The position numbers and the translations under genes are program-made. Below, one piece after another: positions 50,331 to 60,311 of a stretch of 64,000 bases of DNA. Origin of the DNA: Chryseobacterium gleum (GTDB taxonomy: Bacteria; Bacteroidota; Bacteroidia; UBA10329); the NCBI GenBank assembly GCA_945903645.1, contig CAMDOM010000001.1, positions 54,491 to 118,490 on the forward strand, read 5' to 3'. How positions within the stretch are numbered: position 1 is the first letter of the stretch; every line of letters begins with the position of its first letter. The notes under the pieces were generated by a model that did no database searches, had not been told where the DNA came from, and saw only the letters and a program-made list of their open reading frames with translations.

Positions 50331-51647
50331 TTAAGCAGGTATTACCGTTTTACGACCTATACTATTATAGTAGAAACCTAATTCCTTTAGTACGGGTAAA
50401 TCGTACAAATTTCTGCCGTCAAAAATGACTTTTTCTTTTAATAATGCGGTGATTGTGTCAAAATCTGGAGACCTAAATGCCGACCATTCCGTAGCAATTA
50501 TTAATGCATCAGCATCTTTTAGCGCTTCGTATTGATCACTGGCAAAAGCAATTTTATCTCCAAGTAATCTCTTTACATTAGGCATGGCTTCGGGATCGAA
50601 AGCGGTAACTGTTGCACCTGCATCCAAAAGTTTATCAATAACATACAATGCGGGGGCTTCGCGAATATCATCTGTGTCGGGTTTAAAAGCTAAGCCCCAA
50701 ACTGCGAAATGCTTGCCTGTTAGGTCTCCTCCATAGAAGTCTACGATTTTTGGAATAATTATCGTTTTCTGCTCCTCATTAACCCGCATAACTGATGTTA
50801 AAATGGAGAAATCATAACCCACCTCTGCAGCTGATTTGGCTAATGCTTGAACGTCTTTTGGGAAACAACTCCCACCATAGCCTATACCTGGAAAGAGAAA
50901 CCGTTTGCCAATTCTAGTATCGGTTCCAATTCCAAGACGAACCTTGTCCACATCAGCGTCTACGAGTTCGCACAGATTTGCAATCTCATTCATAAACGTG
51001 ATTTTAGTGGCAAGAAATGCGTTAGCGGCATATTTTGTCAACTCAGCCGAACGCTCATCCATAAAAATTATTGGATTTCCCTGACGAACATATGGCCTAT
51101 ACAACTCTTCCATGATGTGTTGGGCACGATCAGAAGATGTTCCTACTACAACACGATCAGGCTTAAGGAAATCATCTACAGCAAATCCCTCACGTAAAAA
51201 TTCTGGATTAGAAACTATATCGAATTCGACAGTGGCGTGCTTTGCTACAGCAGCCTGTACTTTTTCGGCAGTTCCAACGGGTACAGTGCTTTTGTCAACA
51301 ATAACCTTATAACTAGTCATCATTTCCCCAAGCTGATGCGCAACACCAAGCACATAAGATAAATCGGCCGACCCATCTTCACCGGGAGGGGTTGGTAGGG
51401 CCAAAAAAATAACCTTGGCGTGCTCTATAGCAGATTTCAAATCTGTTGTAAAACTTAGACGACCTTGTTTGATATTTCGCTCGAAAATAACGTCAAGATG
51501 CGGTTCGTATATTGGGATTTCACCATTCCGCATCTTGTTTACTTTAGACTCATCTATGTCTACACAAATCACGGTATTGCCCGTTTCTGCAAGACATGTC
51601 CCTGTTACTAAACCTACGTATCCTGAACCAACTACAGCTATGTTCAT
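50331..51647 (-). CDS. ugd: UDP-glucose 6-dehydrogenase
   Basis: IAVVGSGYVGLVTGTCLAETGNTVICVDID; VSNPEFLREGFAVDDFLKPDRVVVG; GYGGSCFPKDVQAL. Confidence 0.96.
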   Translation of the reverse strand: MNIAVVGSGYVGLVTGTCLAETGNTVICVDIDESKVNKMRNGEIPIYEPHLDVIFERNIKQGRLSFTTDLKSAIEHAKVIFLALPTPPGEDGSADLSYVLGVAHQLGEMMTSYKVIVDKSTVPVGTAEKVQAAVAKHATVEFDIVSNPEFLREGFAVDDFLKPDRVVVGTSSDRAQHIMEELYRPYVRQGNPIIFMDERSAELTKYAANAFLATKITFMNEIANLCELVDADVDKVRLGIGTDTRIGKRFLFPGIGYGGSCFPKDVQALAKSAAEVGYDFSILTSVMRVNEEQKTIIIPKIVDFYGGDLTGKHFAVWGLAFKPDTDDIREAPALYVIDKLLDAGATVTAFDPEAMPNVKRLLGDKIAFASDQYEALKDADALIIATEWSAFRSPDFDTITALLKEKVIFDGRNLYDLPVLKELGFYYNSIGRKTVIPA

Positions 51648-51670
51648 TTTTCTTGGATAATTTTTTAATT

Positions 51671-52810
51671 CTAATTAGAGGGTTTTCCAACGAACGCAAG
51701 GACATGATCAATGATAAATTGCTGCTGATCAACATCCATTTCTGTATGGATTGGTAGCGAAATCACATTGTCGCAAAGATTGTCGGTTACCGGAAAAGCC
51801 GAATCATTGTAACGGGTGTCTTTAAATGCTTTTTGTTTATGCAATGGAATGGGGTAATACACCATGCTTGGAATTCCATTTTCAGCAAGATAGCTGCGCA
51901 ACGCATCTCTACTTAAACCATTTAAAACCATGGTGTATTGATGATATACATGCGAAGAACGCGAATGTGCAAAAGGCGTTGTAATTGCTGAAATGTCCTT
52001 GAAGGCCAAGTCGTAGCTATGTGCCACTTCTTTTCTTCGAGCAATATACTGATCTAAATGAGGCAGTTTGATGCGCAAAACCGCTGCTTGAATGGCATCT
52101 AATCGCGAGTTGCAACCTACTTCATCGTGCACATACAATTTTGTTTGTCCGTGAGATGCGATCACTTTAGCCAAATGGGCTAGATTGTCATCATTAGTCA
52201 TAATGGCACCTCCATCACCAAAACAGCCTAAATTTTTGGAAGGAAAAAAGGAAGTGCAACCAAAAATTCCCATAGTTCCAGCCTTTACTTTTTTGCCATC
52301 TGCAAAATGATAATCAGAACCAATGGCTTGAGCATTATCTTCTATAACATGAATGCCATGTTTATCAGCTAACGCAAGTAGACGCTCCATATCTGCGCAT
52401 TGTCCGTAAAGATGAACGGGCACAATGGCTTTGGTGCGTGGCGTGATTGCCGCTTCAACTTGTTTGATATCAATGGTGAATGTATCCGGTTCTACGTCCA
52501 CCAAAACGGGAGTTAGACCCAAAAGTGCAATTACTTCTGCCGTGGCGATATAAGTAAATGTGGGAGTAATCACCTCATCACCTGGTTTTAATCCAAGTGC
52601 CATCATTGCAATTTGAAGCGCATCCGTTCCATTGGCGCAAGGAATAACATGCTTAACACCAAGATAGGTTTCGAATTCTTTTTTGAAGCCATCAACTTCA
52701 GGACCGCCAATATATTTGGCCGAGCGAATGACTCCCAATACTGCCGCATCAATCTCTTCCTGAATGTGGGCATATTGCGCCACAAGATCGACCATTTGTA
52801 TTTCTCTCAT
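51671..52810 (-). CDS. DegT/DnrJ/EryC1/StrS aminotransferase (WbpE-like)
   Basis: Start reassigned to MREIQMVDL (52810); HVIPCANGTDALQIAMMALGLKPGDEVITPTFTYIATAE; ENLG-type SFFPSKNLGCFGDGGAI. Confidence 0.95.
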   Translation of the reverse strand: MREIQMVDLVAQYAHIQEEIDAAVLGVIRSAKYIGGPEVDGFKKEFETYLGVKHVIPCANGTDALQIAMMALGLKPGDEVITPTFTYIATAEVIALLGLTPVLVDVEPDTFTIDIKQVEAAITPRTKAIVPVHLYGQCADMERLLALADKHGIHVIEDNAQAIGSDYHFADGKKVKAGTMGIFGCTSFFPSKNLGCFGDGGAIMTNDDNLAHLAKVIASHGQTKLYVHDEVGCNSRLDAIQAAVLRIKLPHLDQYIARRKEVAHSYDLAFKDISAITTPFAHSRSSHVYHQYTMVLNGLSRDALRSYLAENGIPSMVYYPIPLHKQKAFKDTRYNDSAFPVTDNLCDNVISLPIHTEMDVDQQQFIIDHVLAFVGKPSN

Positions 52811-52927
52811 TATTCCTGTTTGAATCAATTCTGATTTATTAGTGCTGGCAAATATAGACATTGAAAATAGCTAAGAAGCCAATAAAAAGGGCTCTCTCAT
52901 TAGCTTTCTGTTATGTCGGTATGCATT

Positions 52928-54073
52928 CTAATTGTTGTCCCATGTTATCATTTCGCTAGCAAAACTATTCCATTCAAATCGCAATTTCTCTTTAGGTAAT
53001 TGTAATCTAAATTTTACTTCATCATTCCCGGAAAAAAACAAGGATAGTTGCTCTGAAATTACCTGTGGTTCGGGCTTACAGACGTAACCAACTACTTTAT
53101 TTGGCACTATTTCAGCCAATCCACCAACGTTCGTTACAAGCATTGGTGTTTCAAAATGATAGGCAATTTGGGTAACTCCACTTTGCGTAGCAGTTCTGTA
53201 GGGTTGTGCTACAATATTGGAGGCGCAGAAGTAATATTTCACTTCTTCTTCTGGGATAAATTCATCGCGAATAATTACGTTTTCTTCCAAACCAAATGAT
53301 TTAATAATAGATAAACAATGTGCTTTACCTTCGTAAAATTCTCCTGCAACAAGTACTTTAATATACTCTCTTTGTGGCATTTTTGCTACTGCTTCAAGCA
53401 AAATATCTAATCCTTTGTAATTACGAACTAGTCCAAAAAACAGAATCACTTTGTCGAGATTACTCAGTCCAAGGTATTCACGGGCTTTTTGCATCTCTAT
53501 TTTCTCACCAAAATGGTCGTAAACAGGGTGATACAGCAGCTTTCTTGTTTTAACACGATCAAAAGAGCTAAGGTCGGACATCACACTGCTCGACATTACT
53601 GCAAAATAATTGCACGAATTCAAAAACAATTTGGTTAATAATCTGTCGCCAAAACGGTTTTCGTGGGGAATTACATTGTCCAATAATCCAACCACGGGGA
53701 TGTTTAATTTTTTTCTGACATATCGCGATGTATATGCCAAACAGGGCGCCATAAATGGAATCCAAAATCGGACTATAATTATTGCAGGTCGCTCTGCAAC
53801 AATCATTTTGGCCGTGGAAATCCAAGTCCAAGGTGCAATAGAATTGATAATGGAATGAATCTGAAAGTTCTTGAAAGTTTTGTCACCAATTTCTTTCTGA
53901 GATTTTCCAGGGAAAAGAAATTCAGGATACTGCAGCGAAAATGAGTAGATGCTCGTTTCCACTCCTAGCACGGTCAATTGCTGCGCCAATGACTCGTTCA
54001 ATTGGGCAATTCCGCCCCGAAGTGGAAACGCAGGACCTATGATGACACACTTGGCGGGAAGAGCCACGTTCAA
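52928..54073 (-). CDS. Glycosyltransferase family 4-like
   Basis: CVIIGPAFPLRGGIAQLNESLAQQL; KVILFFGLVRNYKGLDILLEAVAK; QPYRTATQSGVTQIAYHF. Confidence 0.9.
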   Translation of the reverse strand: MNVALPAKCVIIGPAFPLRGGIAQLNESLAQQLTVLGVETSIYSFSLQYPEFLFPGKSQKEIGDKTFKNFQIHSIINSIAPWTWISTAKMIVAERPAIIIVRFWIPFMAPCLAYTSRYVRKKLNIPVVGLLDNVIPHENRFGDRLLTKLFLNSCNYFAVMSSSVMSDLSSFDRVKTRKLLYHPVYDHFGEKIEMQKAREYLGLSNLDKVILFFGLVRNYKGLDILLEAVAKMPQREYIKVLVAGEFYEGKAHCLSIIKSFGLEENVIIRDEFIPEEEVKYYFCASNIVAQPYRTATQSGVTQIAYHFETPMLVTNVGGLAEIVPNKVVGYVCKPEPQVISEQLSLFFSGNDEVKFRLQLPKEKLRFEWNSFASEMITWDNN

Positions 54074-55020
54074 TCTATCGTTTCAGACACTTGATAATGA
54101 TTGCGGTCACTTGAAGAGCGCGCAATCATTTCGGCTAAAAATCCAGCTAAAAAAAGCTGCGTTCCAATAATCATCGCCATCATTGCCAAATAGAAAAGTG
54201 GCTGCTCTGTCACTTCTCTGGCAACCGTTCCATTGGCTACATGAAGTACTTTTTGTAGGAGTAACCAAAAACTAACGGCACCACCCATCAAGAACATGAG
54301 CATTCCAACGCTTCCAAAGAAATGCATAGGCCGCTTTCCAAATCTGCTCACAAATGTGATTACCAGCAAATCCAATGGTCCGTTTACAAATCGCTCCATT
54401 CCAAACTTGGTGATACCAAATTTGCGTTCCTGATGCTGCACCGATTTCTCTCCAATTTTATTGAAACCAGCCCATTTTGCAATTACTGGAATGTACCGAT
54501 GCATTTCGCCATAGACCTCTATGCTTTTTACAACATCTTTCCGGTACGCCTTCAATCCACAATTGAAATCGTTAAGTTGAATGCCCGACATGCGTCTTGC
54601 CGCCCAGTTGTATACTTTGGTTGGAATCGTTTTGGACAAAGGGTCGTATCGCTTTTCTTTCCATCCAGAAACAAGGTCGAAACCATCCTGAGTTATCATT
54701 TTGTACAAATCAGGAATTTCATCTGGACTATCTTGCAAATCGGCATCCATTGTGATTACCACATTGCCTTTTGCCTTGGCAAATCCACAATTCAATCCAG
54801 CGGATTTCCCGTAGTTTCTCCGAAACCGAAGTGCAACAATGTTCGAATTTTCAAGCTTGAGCTTTTGAATAACTTTCCACGAATTATCGGTGCTACCATC
54901 ATCTACATACACAATCTCGTAGGTAAATTCATTGGCATCCATCACCCGTTTTATCCAAGCTGTAAGTTCGGGCAGCGATTCTGCCTCATTAAAAAGTGGA
55001 ATTACTAGCGAAATCTGCAC
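54070..55020 (-). CDS. Glycosyltransferase family 2 (GtrB/DPM-like) with two C-terminal TM segments
   Basis: ISLVIPLFNEAESLPELTAWI; EIVYVDDGSTDNSW; ITMDADLQDSPDEIPDL. Confidence 0.95.
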   Translation of the reverse strand: MQISLVIPLFNEAESLPELTAWIKRVMDANEFTYEIVYVDDGSTDNSWKVIQKLKLENSNIVALRFRRNYGKSAGLNCGFAKAKGNVVITMDADLQDSPDEIPDLYKMITQDGFDLVSGWKEKRYDPLSKTIPTKVYNWAARRMSGIQLNDFNCGLKAYRKDVVKSIEVYGEMHRYIPVIAKWAGFNKIGEKSVQHQERKFGITKFGMERFVNGPLDLLVITFVSRFGKRPMHFFGSVGMLMFLMGGAVSFWLLLQKVLHVANGTVAREVTEQPLFYLAMMAMIIGTQLFLAGFLAEMIARSSSDRNHYQVSETID

Positions 55021-55524
55021 TTATTTGAAATTGGCCTCAAACGACTCGTCATTCTTTTTGAAAATGGCTGCGGCAATAAGGGAAATGATGAAACCTGCGA
55101 ATGCGCTACTGAAAATGGCGATAAAAAACATGGGAACAGGTTGAAACATTTTCTCATACATACCCATCATCATATCCACTTGCGATTGTGGCACTTCACT
55201 TTCAAACAACTGGTCTTCCATATTGGCCAGCAACCGTTCTAGTTGATGCGTGTCAATAAAACTCATGTGAAGGAAGGAATAGAAGGCGGCAATCACGCCT
55301 CCAAAAAATGAAATTGCCGTGCCAGTTGCCAAACCTTCGCTATAGGAAATAAAACCGTTTTGTTCTTTTCTACGTTGAAAAATGCCATAACAGATAACTC
55401 CAATTATGAACACGTATGCAATTCCAGTAAGACCCGATTCGTTTAAATCGAGGAGATATAATGCCAACGAAAGCATAATGAGAAGCATGCCTAGCACAGC
55501 TCCCCAGTTCATAGCGTGTTTCAT
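55021..55524 (-). CDS. DUF4199-like four-TM membrane protein
   Basis: Four predicted TM segments; NWGAVLGMLLIMLSLALYLLDL; next to GT2 gene. Confidence 0.75.
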   Translation of the reverse strand: MKHAMNWGAVLGMLLIMLSLALYLLDLNESGLTGIAYVFIIGVICYGIFQRRKEQNGFISYSEGLATGTAISFFGGVIAAFYSFLHMSFIDTHQLERLLANMEDQLFESEVPQSQVDMMMGMYEKMFQPVPMFFIAIFSSAFAGFIISLIAAAIFKKNDESFEANFK

Positions 55525-55615
55525 TTGTGCGAATTCAGTTTAGCGACAAATATAGGAATGCACACTTCCAAAATTGATTAGTTCAATTAGCCAATTCGTG
55601 TATTACCTTTGTACT

Positions 55616-55713
55616 GGGGTAAGTCCTGTGCGACCAGCTCCCACTGAATCCTCCAGGGCAGGAATGCAGCAAAGGCAGGTGGTTGTAGCGGTGCGACACA
55701 GTCAGCTTACCCC
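55616..55713 (+). ncRNA. ffs: Bacterial signal recognition particle RNA (4.5S type)
   Basis: Closing stem GGGGTAAG...CTTACCCC, apical CCTCCAGGGCAGGAATGCAGCAAAGGCAGG motif, T tract after the stem, TACCTTTG -7-like element at 55604. Confidence 0.93.
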
Positions 55714-55780
55714 ATTTTTTATGCCCTAAAGTGGCGTAAAACTCAATCTTTGAGAGATTTTTTAACCGGAAACAGGCGGA

Positions 55781-55975
55781 TTAAGTTGAGTGTCCAAGCG
55801 TTTCAAACACATTTTTCCATGCTGCATATATTTCTTTTTTGCGCTCTGAGGGATAATCGTACGAATTTGTCTGGTAATTTTTGCGGCTGTCTATTTCCTG
55901 CTGAATAGGTGATTTCGCGTTTTCAAATCCAGTAATTTCAAGTGTTTTATACATTGCCATTTTTGACCTTGGCAA
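55781..55975 (-). CDS. Short ORF of unknown function (64 aa), uncertain
   Basis: ORF between ffs and the GT1-like gene, overlapping its 5' end; no recognisable family. Confidence 0.2.
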   Translation of the reverse strand: MPRSKMAMYKTLEITGFENAKSPIQQEIDSRKNYQTNSYDYPSERKKEIYAAWKNVFETLGHST

Positions 55976-57180
55976 ATAGGTTAGTGGCCGTTGGTCACAA
56001 TGTCACAGTTGCTTGCACAAGTGTAGACGGCAAGGATTATTCTTTTCAAGGTGAGAAGGGAGGATTCCGAACCATTAAGGTAAATAAGAGCTTTTCGCAG
56101 GGCCAAAATCTTTATGCGCTCACCAATTCTTCCAATCCATTGTTGGAATTGAATGCACTTCTCTCCAATTACTTTGAGCCTGCAGTAGAAGAAATGTATA
56201 ATGCATCTGAGGAACTATGCACAACATGTGATTTGGTAATTGGCCACATCTTGTGCCACACCCTTCTCAGAGCGGCTGAGAAATTCAATTGCCTCCATAT
56301 GTCTTTGGCTTTGTCGCCCATGTCCATTCGCTCCTATTATATTCCTCCAATCGGGCCAGATCTTGGAAAGGCAGTTAATTGGTTGTTGTGGGAAATCGGT
56401 GATTTGGTGATGACTAAAATTCTCTTTTTGAAAGCAAACAAATTGAGAAAGGATTTAGGATTGTCTCCCATTCGAAGTCTTCAAAGTAGTTTGTTTATGT
56501 CAAAATCATTAACTCTTGTAGCCGCTAGCAAAGCACTTTGCCCGCGTCCATTAGATTGGGGAGAACACATACAAGTTTGCGGATTTTTGAATCCTCAAAC
56601 CTATACGCTTTGGGAAATGTCCGAAACCTTGAGGCAATTTATTAACGAGGGAAAACCGTCTGTTTACATGACATTTGGAACGTGTATGCAATTTGATTTG
56701 GAGCAAAATACGCGTTTGTTTATTGATGCAGCGAAGCGTTTCAGGCAACGAGCGATTATTCAAATAGGTTTCAATTCGGGAAACAAAAATTCAAATACTA
56801 GTGATGTTTTTTATGTTGAAAGTCTACCGCACCATCAGGTATTTCCCTTTTGTTCGGCAGTAGTGCATCATGGTGGAGCTGGAACTACACAGGCGGCTTT
56901 AATCGGTGGTAAACCATCAATAGTTGTAGCGCATGCCTATGACCAAATGGATTGGGGCAATCGGCTGCAAAAAGTTGAAGTTGCAGGTAAAGTGCTCAGC
57001 AGAAAAAAGGTGGATTCTATTCAATTAGCAAAAGCCATTAACGAAGTTTTGAATTCCACAGTTGTACGCCAAAATGCAGAAAAGATTGGGGCGAAGATGA
57101 GCGATGAGAATGGAGTAAGCACAGCAATAAAACTATTGGAACAGCGATATGCTCAGCTATCAGTCATCAAACCTGTTTAA
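55942..57180 (+). CDS. GT1/MGT-type glycosyltransferase, apparently short at the N-terminus
   Basis: LPFLTLANRLVAVGHNVTVACTS then VYMTFGTC, FPFCSAVVHHGGAGTTQAALIGGKPSIVVAHAYDQMDWGNRLQ; GTG start. Confidence 0.85.
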   Translation: MFYTLPFLTLANRLVAVGHNVTVACTSVDGKDYSFQGEKGGFRTIKVNKSFSQGQNLYALTNSSNPLLELNALLSNYFEPAVEEMYNASEELCTTCDLVIGHILCHTLLRAAEKFNCLHMSLALSPMSIRSYYIPPIGPDLGKAVNWLLWEIGDLVMTKILFLKANKLRKDLGLSPIRSLQSSLFMSKSLTLVAASKALCPRPLDWGEHIQVCGFLNPQTYTLWEMSETLRQFINEGKPSVYMTFGTCMQFDLEQNTRLFIDAAKRFRQRAIIQIGFNSGNKNSNTSDVFYVESLPHHQVFPFCSAVVHHGGAGTTQAALIGGKPSIVVAHAYDQMDWGNRLQKVEVAGKVLSRKKVDSIQLAKAINEVLNSTVVRQNAEKIGAKMSDENGVSTAIKLLEQRYAQLSVIKPV

Positions 57181-58449
57181 CTAGGTTTTTTGCTTCTTTT
57201 TCTTAGCCGCTGGAAAAAGAATATTGTTCAGAATAAGGCGGTATCCTGGGGAATTTGGATGAAGATTCAGGTCGGTTGGTGGGTCGTACACGTAGTGTTG
57301 ATAATCCTCAGGATCGTGACCTCCAAACCAACTCCATTGGCCTTTTCCAAGCGTGCCATGAATATATCGTGCTTCATTTAGCGCCTTATTTTCGCCCAAA
57401 ATCAATACTTCTGATTTGATGAATTCCTTGCCGAAAGAAGTAGTTTGACCCATGAATCCATGAATAATTGATTCATGATTTTGGCACAACATAGTGGGAA
57501 CAACATCCCATTTTGCGGAGAATTCAAACAGAGAAAAAAAATCGTTGTTTTCAGCCACTTTTCCTTGCCTGCGCTGGGTGGCGTCAATGTTGGAGAATTC
57601 GTATTCGGCAGGATTTGTACTCAACTTAAAATCTTTAAAAGCTAAGCAGTTGTTGAAATTGAGTTGAGCGTTGTAGTTGGGTGTAGTGCCATCTCCATCA
57701 AACATCGATTCACAAATATCGAGTTCGTGTGCGGCCAAGGCAATATCATAACTATCTGTAGCAGAACACATGGCGAACATAAATCCACCACCAACCACAA
57801 ATTCTTTTATCTTGTTGCTTACCGCAAGTTTTAATGCCGAGACTTTGTTGAATCCATTTCTTCTCGCAATGCCTTCAAGGTATTTTTCTTGCTCTTTATA
57901 CCAAGGAACATTCTGATAGGAAGCCCAAAATTTACCATACTGACCCGTAAAATCTTCGTGATGAAGATGAAGCCAATCGTATAGCAAGAGTTTCCCATTC
58001 AGCACTTCATCATCATAAATTACATCGTAGGGCACTTCGGCATACGTCAAAACGAGCGTTACCGCATCGTCCCAAGGTTGTTTGCCTTCTGGGCTATAAA
58101 CAGCCACTTTCGGAACTTTGTCCAATCGCGCTACGTCCATATTTGCTTCTGGATTGGCAATTTCAGTGAGGATGGATGTGGCTTGCACATCAGCCACAAT
58201 TTCGAAACTTACGCCTCGAATTGCGCATTCATTCTCTATTTCTTTGGCGTATTTACACATGAAACTTCCGCCTCTGTAATTCAAAAGCCAGTCTACTTCC
58301 ACATTGCGTTGAAGCGTCCAAAAAGCAATGCCATACGCTTTTAGGTGATTTTTTTGCCCATTGTCCATAGGAATGAGCAAATAGGCACCTTGCACATTCT
58401 GTAACAGAATTGTGAGTAGTAGAATTAAAACTAGCGACAATCGTTTCAT
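57181..58449 (-). CDS. Conserved secreted Bacteroidota protein (often named 'asparagine synthetase B')
   Basis: Signal peptide; AYLLIPMDNGQKNHLKAYGIAFWTLQRNVEVDWLLNYRGGSFM; C-terminal GQWSWFGGHDPEDYQHYVYDPPTDLNLHPNSPGYRLILNNILFPAAKKKKQKT. Confidence 0.75.
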   Translation of the reverse strand: MKRLSLVLILLLTILLQNVQGAYLLIPMDNGQKNHLKAYGIAFWTLQRNVEVDWLLNYRGGSFMCKYAKEIENECAIRGVSFEIVADVQATSILTEIANPEANMDVARLDKVPKVAVYSPEGKQPWDDAVTLVLTYAEVPYDVIYDDEVLNGKLLLYDWLHLHHEDFTGQYGKFWASYQNVPWYKEQEKYLEGIARRNGFNKVSALKLAVSNKIKEFVVGGGFMFAMCSATDSYDIALAAHELDICESMFDGDGTTPNYNAQLNFNNCLAFKDFKLSTNPAEYEFSNIDATQRRQGKVAENNDFFSLFEFSAKWDVVPTMLCQNHESIIHGFMGQTTSFGKEFIKSEVLILGENKALNEARYIHGTLGKGQWSWFGGHDPEDYQHYVYDPPTDLNLHPNSPGYRLILNNILFPAAKKKKQKT

Positions 58450-58479
58450 AACGAATGCAAAGTTAAGCCTGACCGCGCA

Positions 58480-60018
58480 TTAGAATGGGCTGCCGTCATC
58501 TAGGTCATCATTCACGTCATTCATTTTTGACATGCGCGTAACTACTGACGGGCCATTATCAAATTCGGAAGAGCGTGGAAGGGGAGCAGGACTATTGCCG
58601 TCAATGCTTACTTGAGGGTCATCATAATCCACAAATTTTGCCAACGAATTCAAGAAACGCAAGGAAACAGTTCCCGTAGCACCATTTCTGTGTTTGGCTA
58701 TAATCAATTCTGTAAGTCCGGGTGATGGCAGATTAGTTTCTTCTGAAGCATCTAAACCATAGTATTCGGGGCGGTACAGGAACATAACCATGTCGGCATC
58801 TTGCTCAATAGCTCCAGATTCGCGAAGGTCGGAAAGCATAGGTCGCTTAGTGCCACCGCGAGTTTCTACAGCACGACTTAACTGCGAAAGGGCTATGACT
58901 GGAATTTGCAGTTCCTTGGCTATACTTTTTAACGAACGCGAAATAGTGCTGATTTCTTGTTCGCGGTTGCCGCCATTGCCACCAGCAGTCATCAATTGTA
59001 GATAGTCGATAATGACCATTTCAATTTTGTGCGTGGCTTTTAATCTTCGGCATTTGGCACGCAATTCAAAAACGGATAGCGCTGCTGTATCATCAATAAA
59101 CAGTGGAGCATCGGCTAGCTGTTTTAGCGAAGTGTGCAGATGATTCCAGTCGGCCTGAGTTAGTCGGCCTTTTTTAAGTTTATCGCCATCAATGCCCGAT
59201 TCGCTGGCAATAAGGCGATTTACCAATTGAATTGAGGCCATTTCCAACGAAAAGAATGCTACCGGCCGTTTGTGTTCAACCGCCATATTGCGGGCCATGC
59301 TCAACACAAACGATGTTTTACCCATTGCTGGGCGAGCTGCAATAATGAGGAGGTCGTTGGGTTGCCAACCGCCAGTCATACGGTCAAGTTCTGTAAATCC
59401 TGTGGGCACACCAGTTACACCGTCTTCTTTGCTTGCCGCTTCTTCCACCACTTTAAGCGCTTCGCTAACGAGTGTTGCCATAGTGTCGTAGCTCTTGCGA
59501 AGGTTGCCTTCGGCTACTGCAAATAGGCTGGTTTCGGCTTTATCGAGCAATTCGAGAACATCTGTAGTATCCTCAAATGCCTCGTTGTAGATATCGCCAG
59601 AAACTCGAATTAGCTCCCGTTGAATGTGTTTTTGGGCAATAATCCGTGCGTGAAATTCCGCATTGGCCGAACTTGCTACACGGTCGGTAAGCTTACTTAC
59701 GTAATACGGACCGCCCACCAAATCCAGCATACCAGCCTTTTTTAACCAGCTGGTAACTGTAAGAATATCAATGGGCTCGCTTTTGCTAAACAAGTCCATG
59801 ATGGCCTCAAATATTTTTTGGTGTTCAATTTTGTAGAAGCTTTCAGGCTTCAAAATTTCTACCACATCGGTCAGTGCTTCACTTTCAAGCATAAGTGCTC
59901 CGAGCACTGCATCTTCCAATTCCACCGCATTTGGCGGCACTTTTCCGTGTTCCATAGTTGGAAGCGGACTGGTATAATTTCTTTTGGTTGCAAACCGCTG
60001 TCGTGTGTCCATCACCAT
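58480..60018 (-). CDS. dnaB: Replicative DNA helicase
   Basis: PPNAVELEDAVLGALMLES; LLIIAARPAMGKTSFVLSMARNMA; DYLQLM; LSDLRESGAIEQDADMVMFLYRPEYY. Confidence 0.97.
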   Translation of the reverse strand: MVMDTRQRFATKRNYTSPLPTMEHGKVPPNAVELEDAVLGALMLESEALTDVVEILKPESFYKIEHQKIFEAIMDLFSKSEPIDILTVTSWLKKAGMLDLVGGPYYVSKLTDRVASSANAEFHARIIAQKHIQRELIRVSGDIYNEAFEDTTDVLELLDKAETSLFAVAEGNLRKSYDTMATLVSEALKVVEEAASKEDGVTGVPTGFTELDRMTGGWQPNDLLIIAARPAMGKTSFVLSMARNMAVEHKRPVAFFSLEMASIQLVNRLIASESGIDGDKLKKGRLTQADWNHLHTSLKQLADAPLFIDDTAALSVFELRAKCRRLKATHKIEMVIIDYLQLMTAGGNGGNREQEISTISRSLKSIAKELQIPVIALSQLSRAVETRGGTKRPMLSDLRESGAIEQDADMVMFLYRPEYYGLDASEETNLPSPGLTELIIAKHRNGATGTVSLRFLNSLAKFVDYDDPQVSIDGNSPAPLPRSSEFDNGPSVVTRMSKMNDVNDDLDDGSPF

Positions 60019-60311
60019 TTTTTCTTCATCATATTGCTCTTACTGCGTTGTTCTTGCTCAATTCTCTCTTGCTTCTCTATCCGTTCTTTCTCATTTTGGG
60101 AGGTAGTGATGTATACCCAAGTTAAAATCCCTGTTATTGAAATAACGATTATACTCATCCAAACCAAGTAAACTCCATACTTCCGAAAGAACCGTTTGAT
60201 GTAATATCCTCTGGGTCGTTTCTTCAACTTTGTGCGTTCTCTGTAGCGAACACGAATCTTCTGTCGTCTTAACTCCCGTTCAGGTCCTATATCTTCGGAT
60301 CCAGTTTCCAT
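60012..60311 (-). CDS. Small single-TM basic membrane protein, unknown function
   Basis: 99 aa ORF; one TM (VYLVWMSIIVISITGILTWVYI) flanked by basic N-terminus and charged coil; overlaps dnaB start. Confidence 0.55.
   Translation of the reverse strand: METGSEDIGPERELRRQKIRVRYRERTKLKKRPRGYYIKRFFRKYGVYLVWMSIIVISITGILTWVYITTSQNEKERIEKQERIEQEQRSKSNMMKKKW

Noticed and set aside
54322-55008. 228-aa plus-strand ORF opposite the GT2 gene
   Set aside because: Fully antisense to a strong GT2 gene; low-complexity Cys/His/Phe-rich composition typical of shadow ORFs
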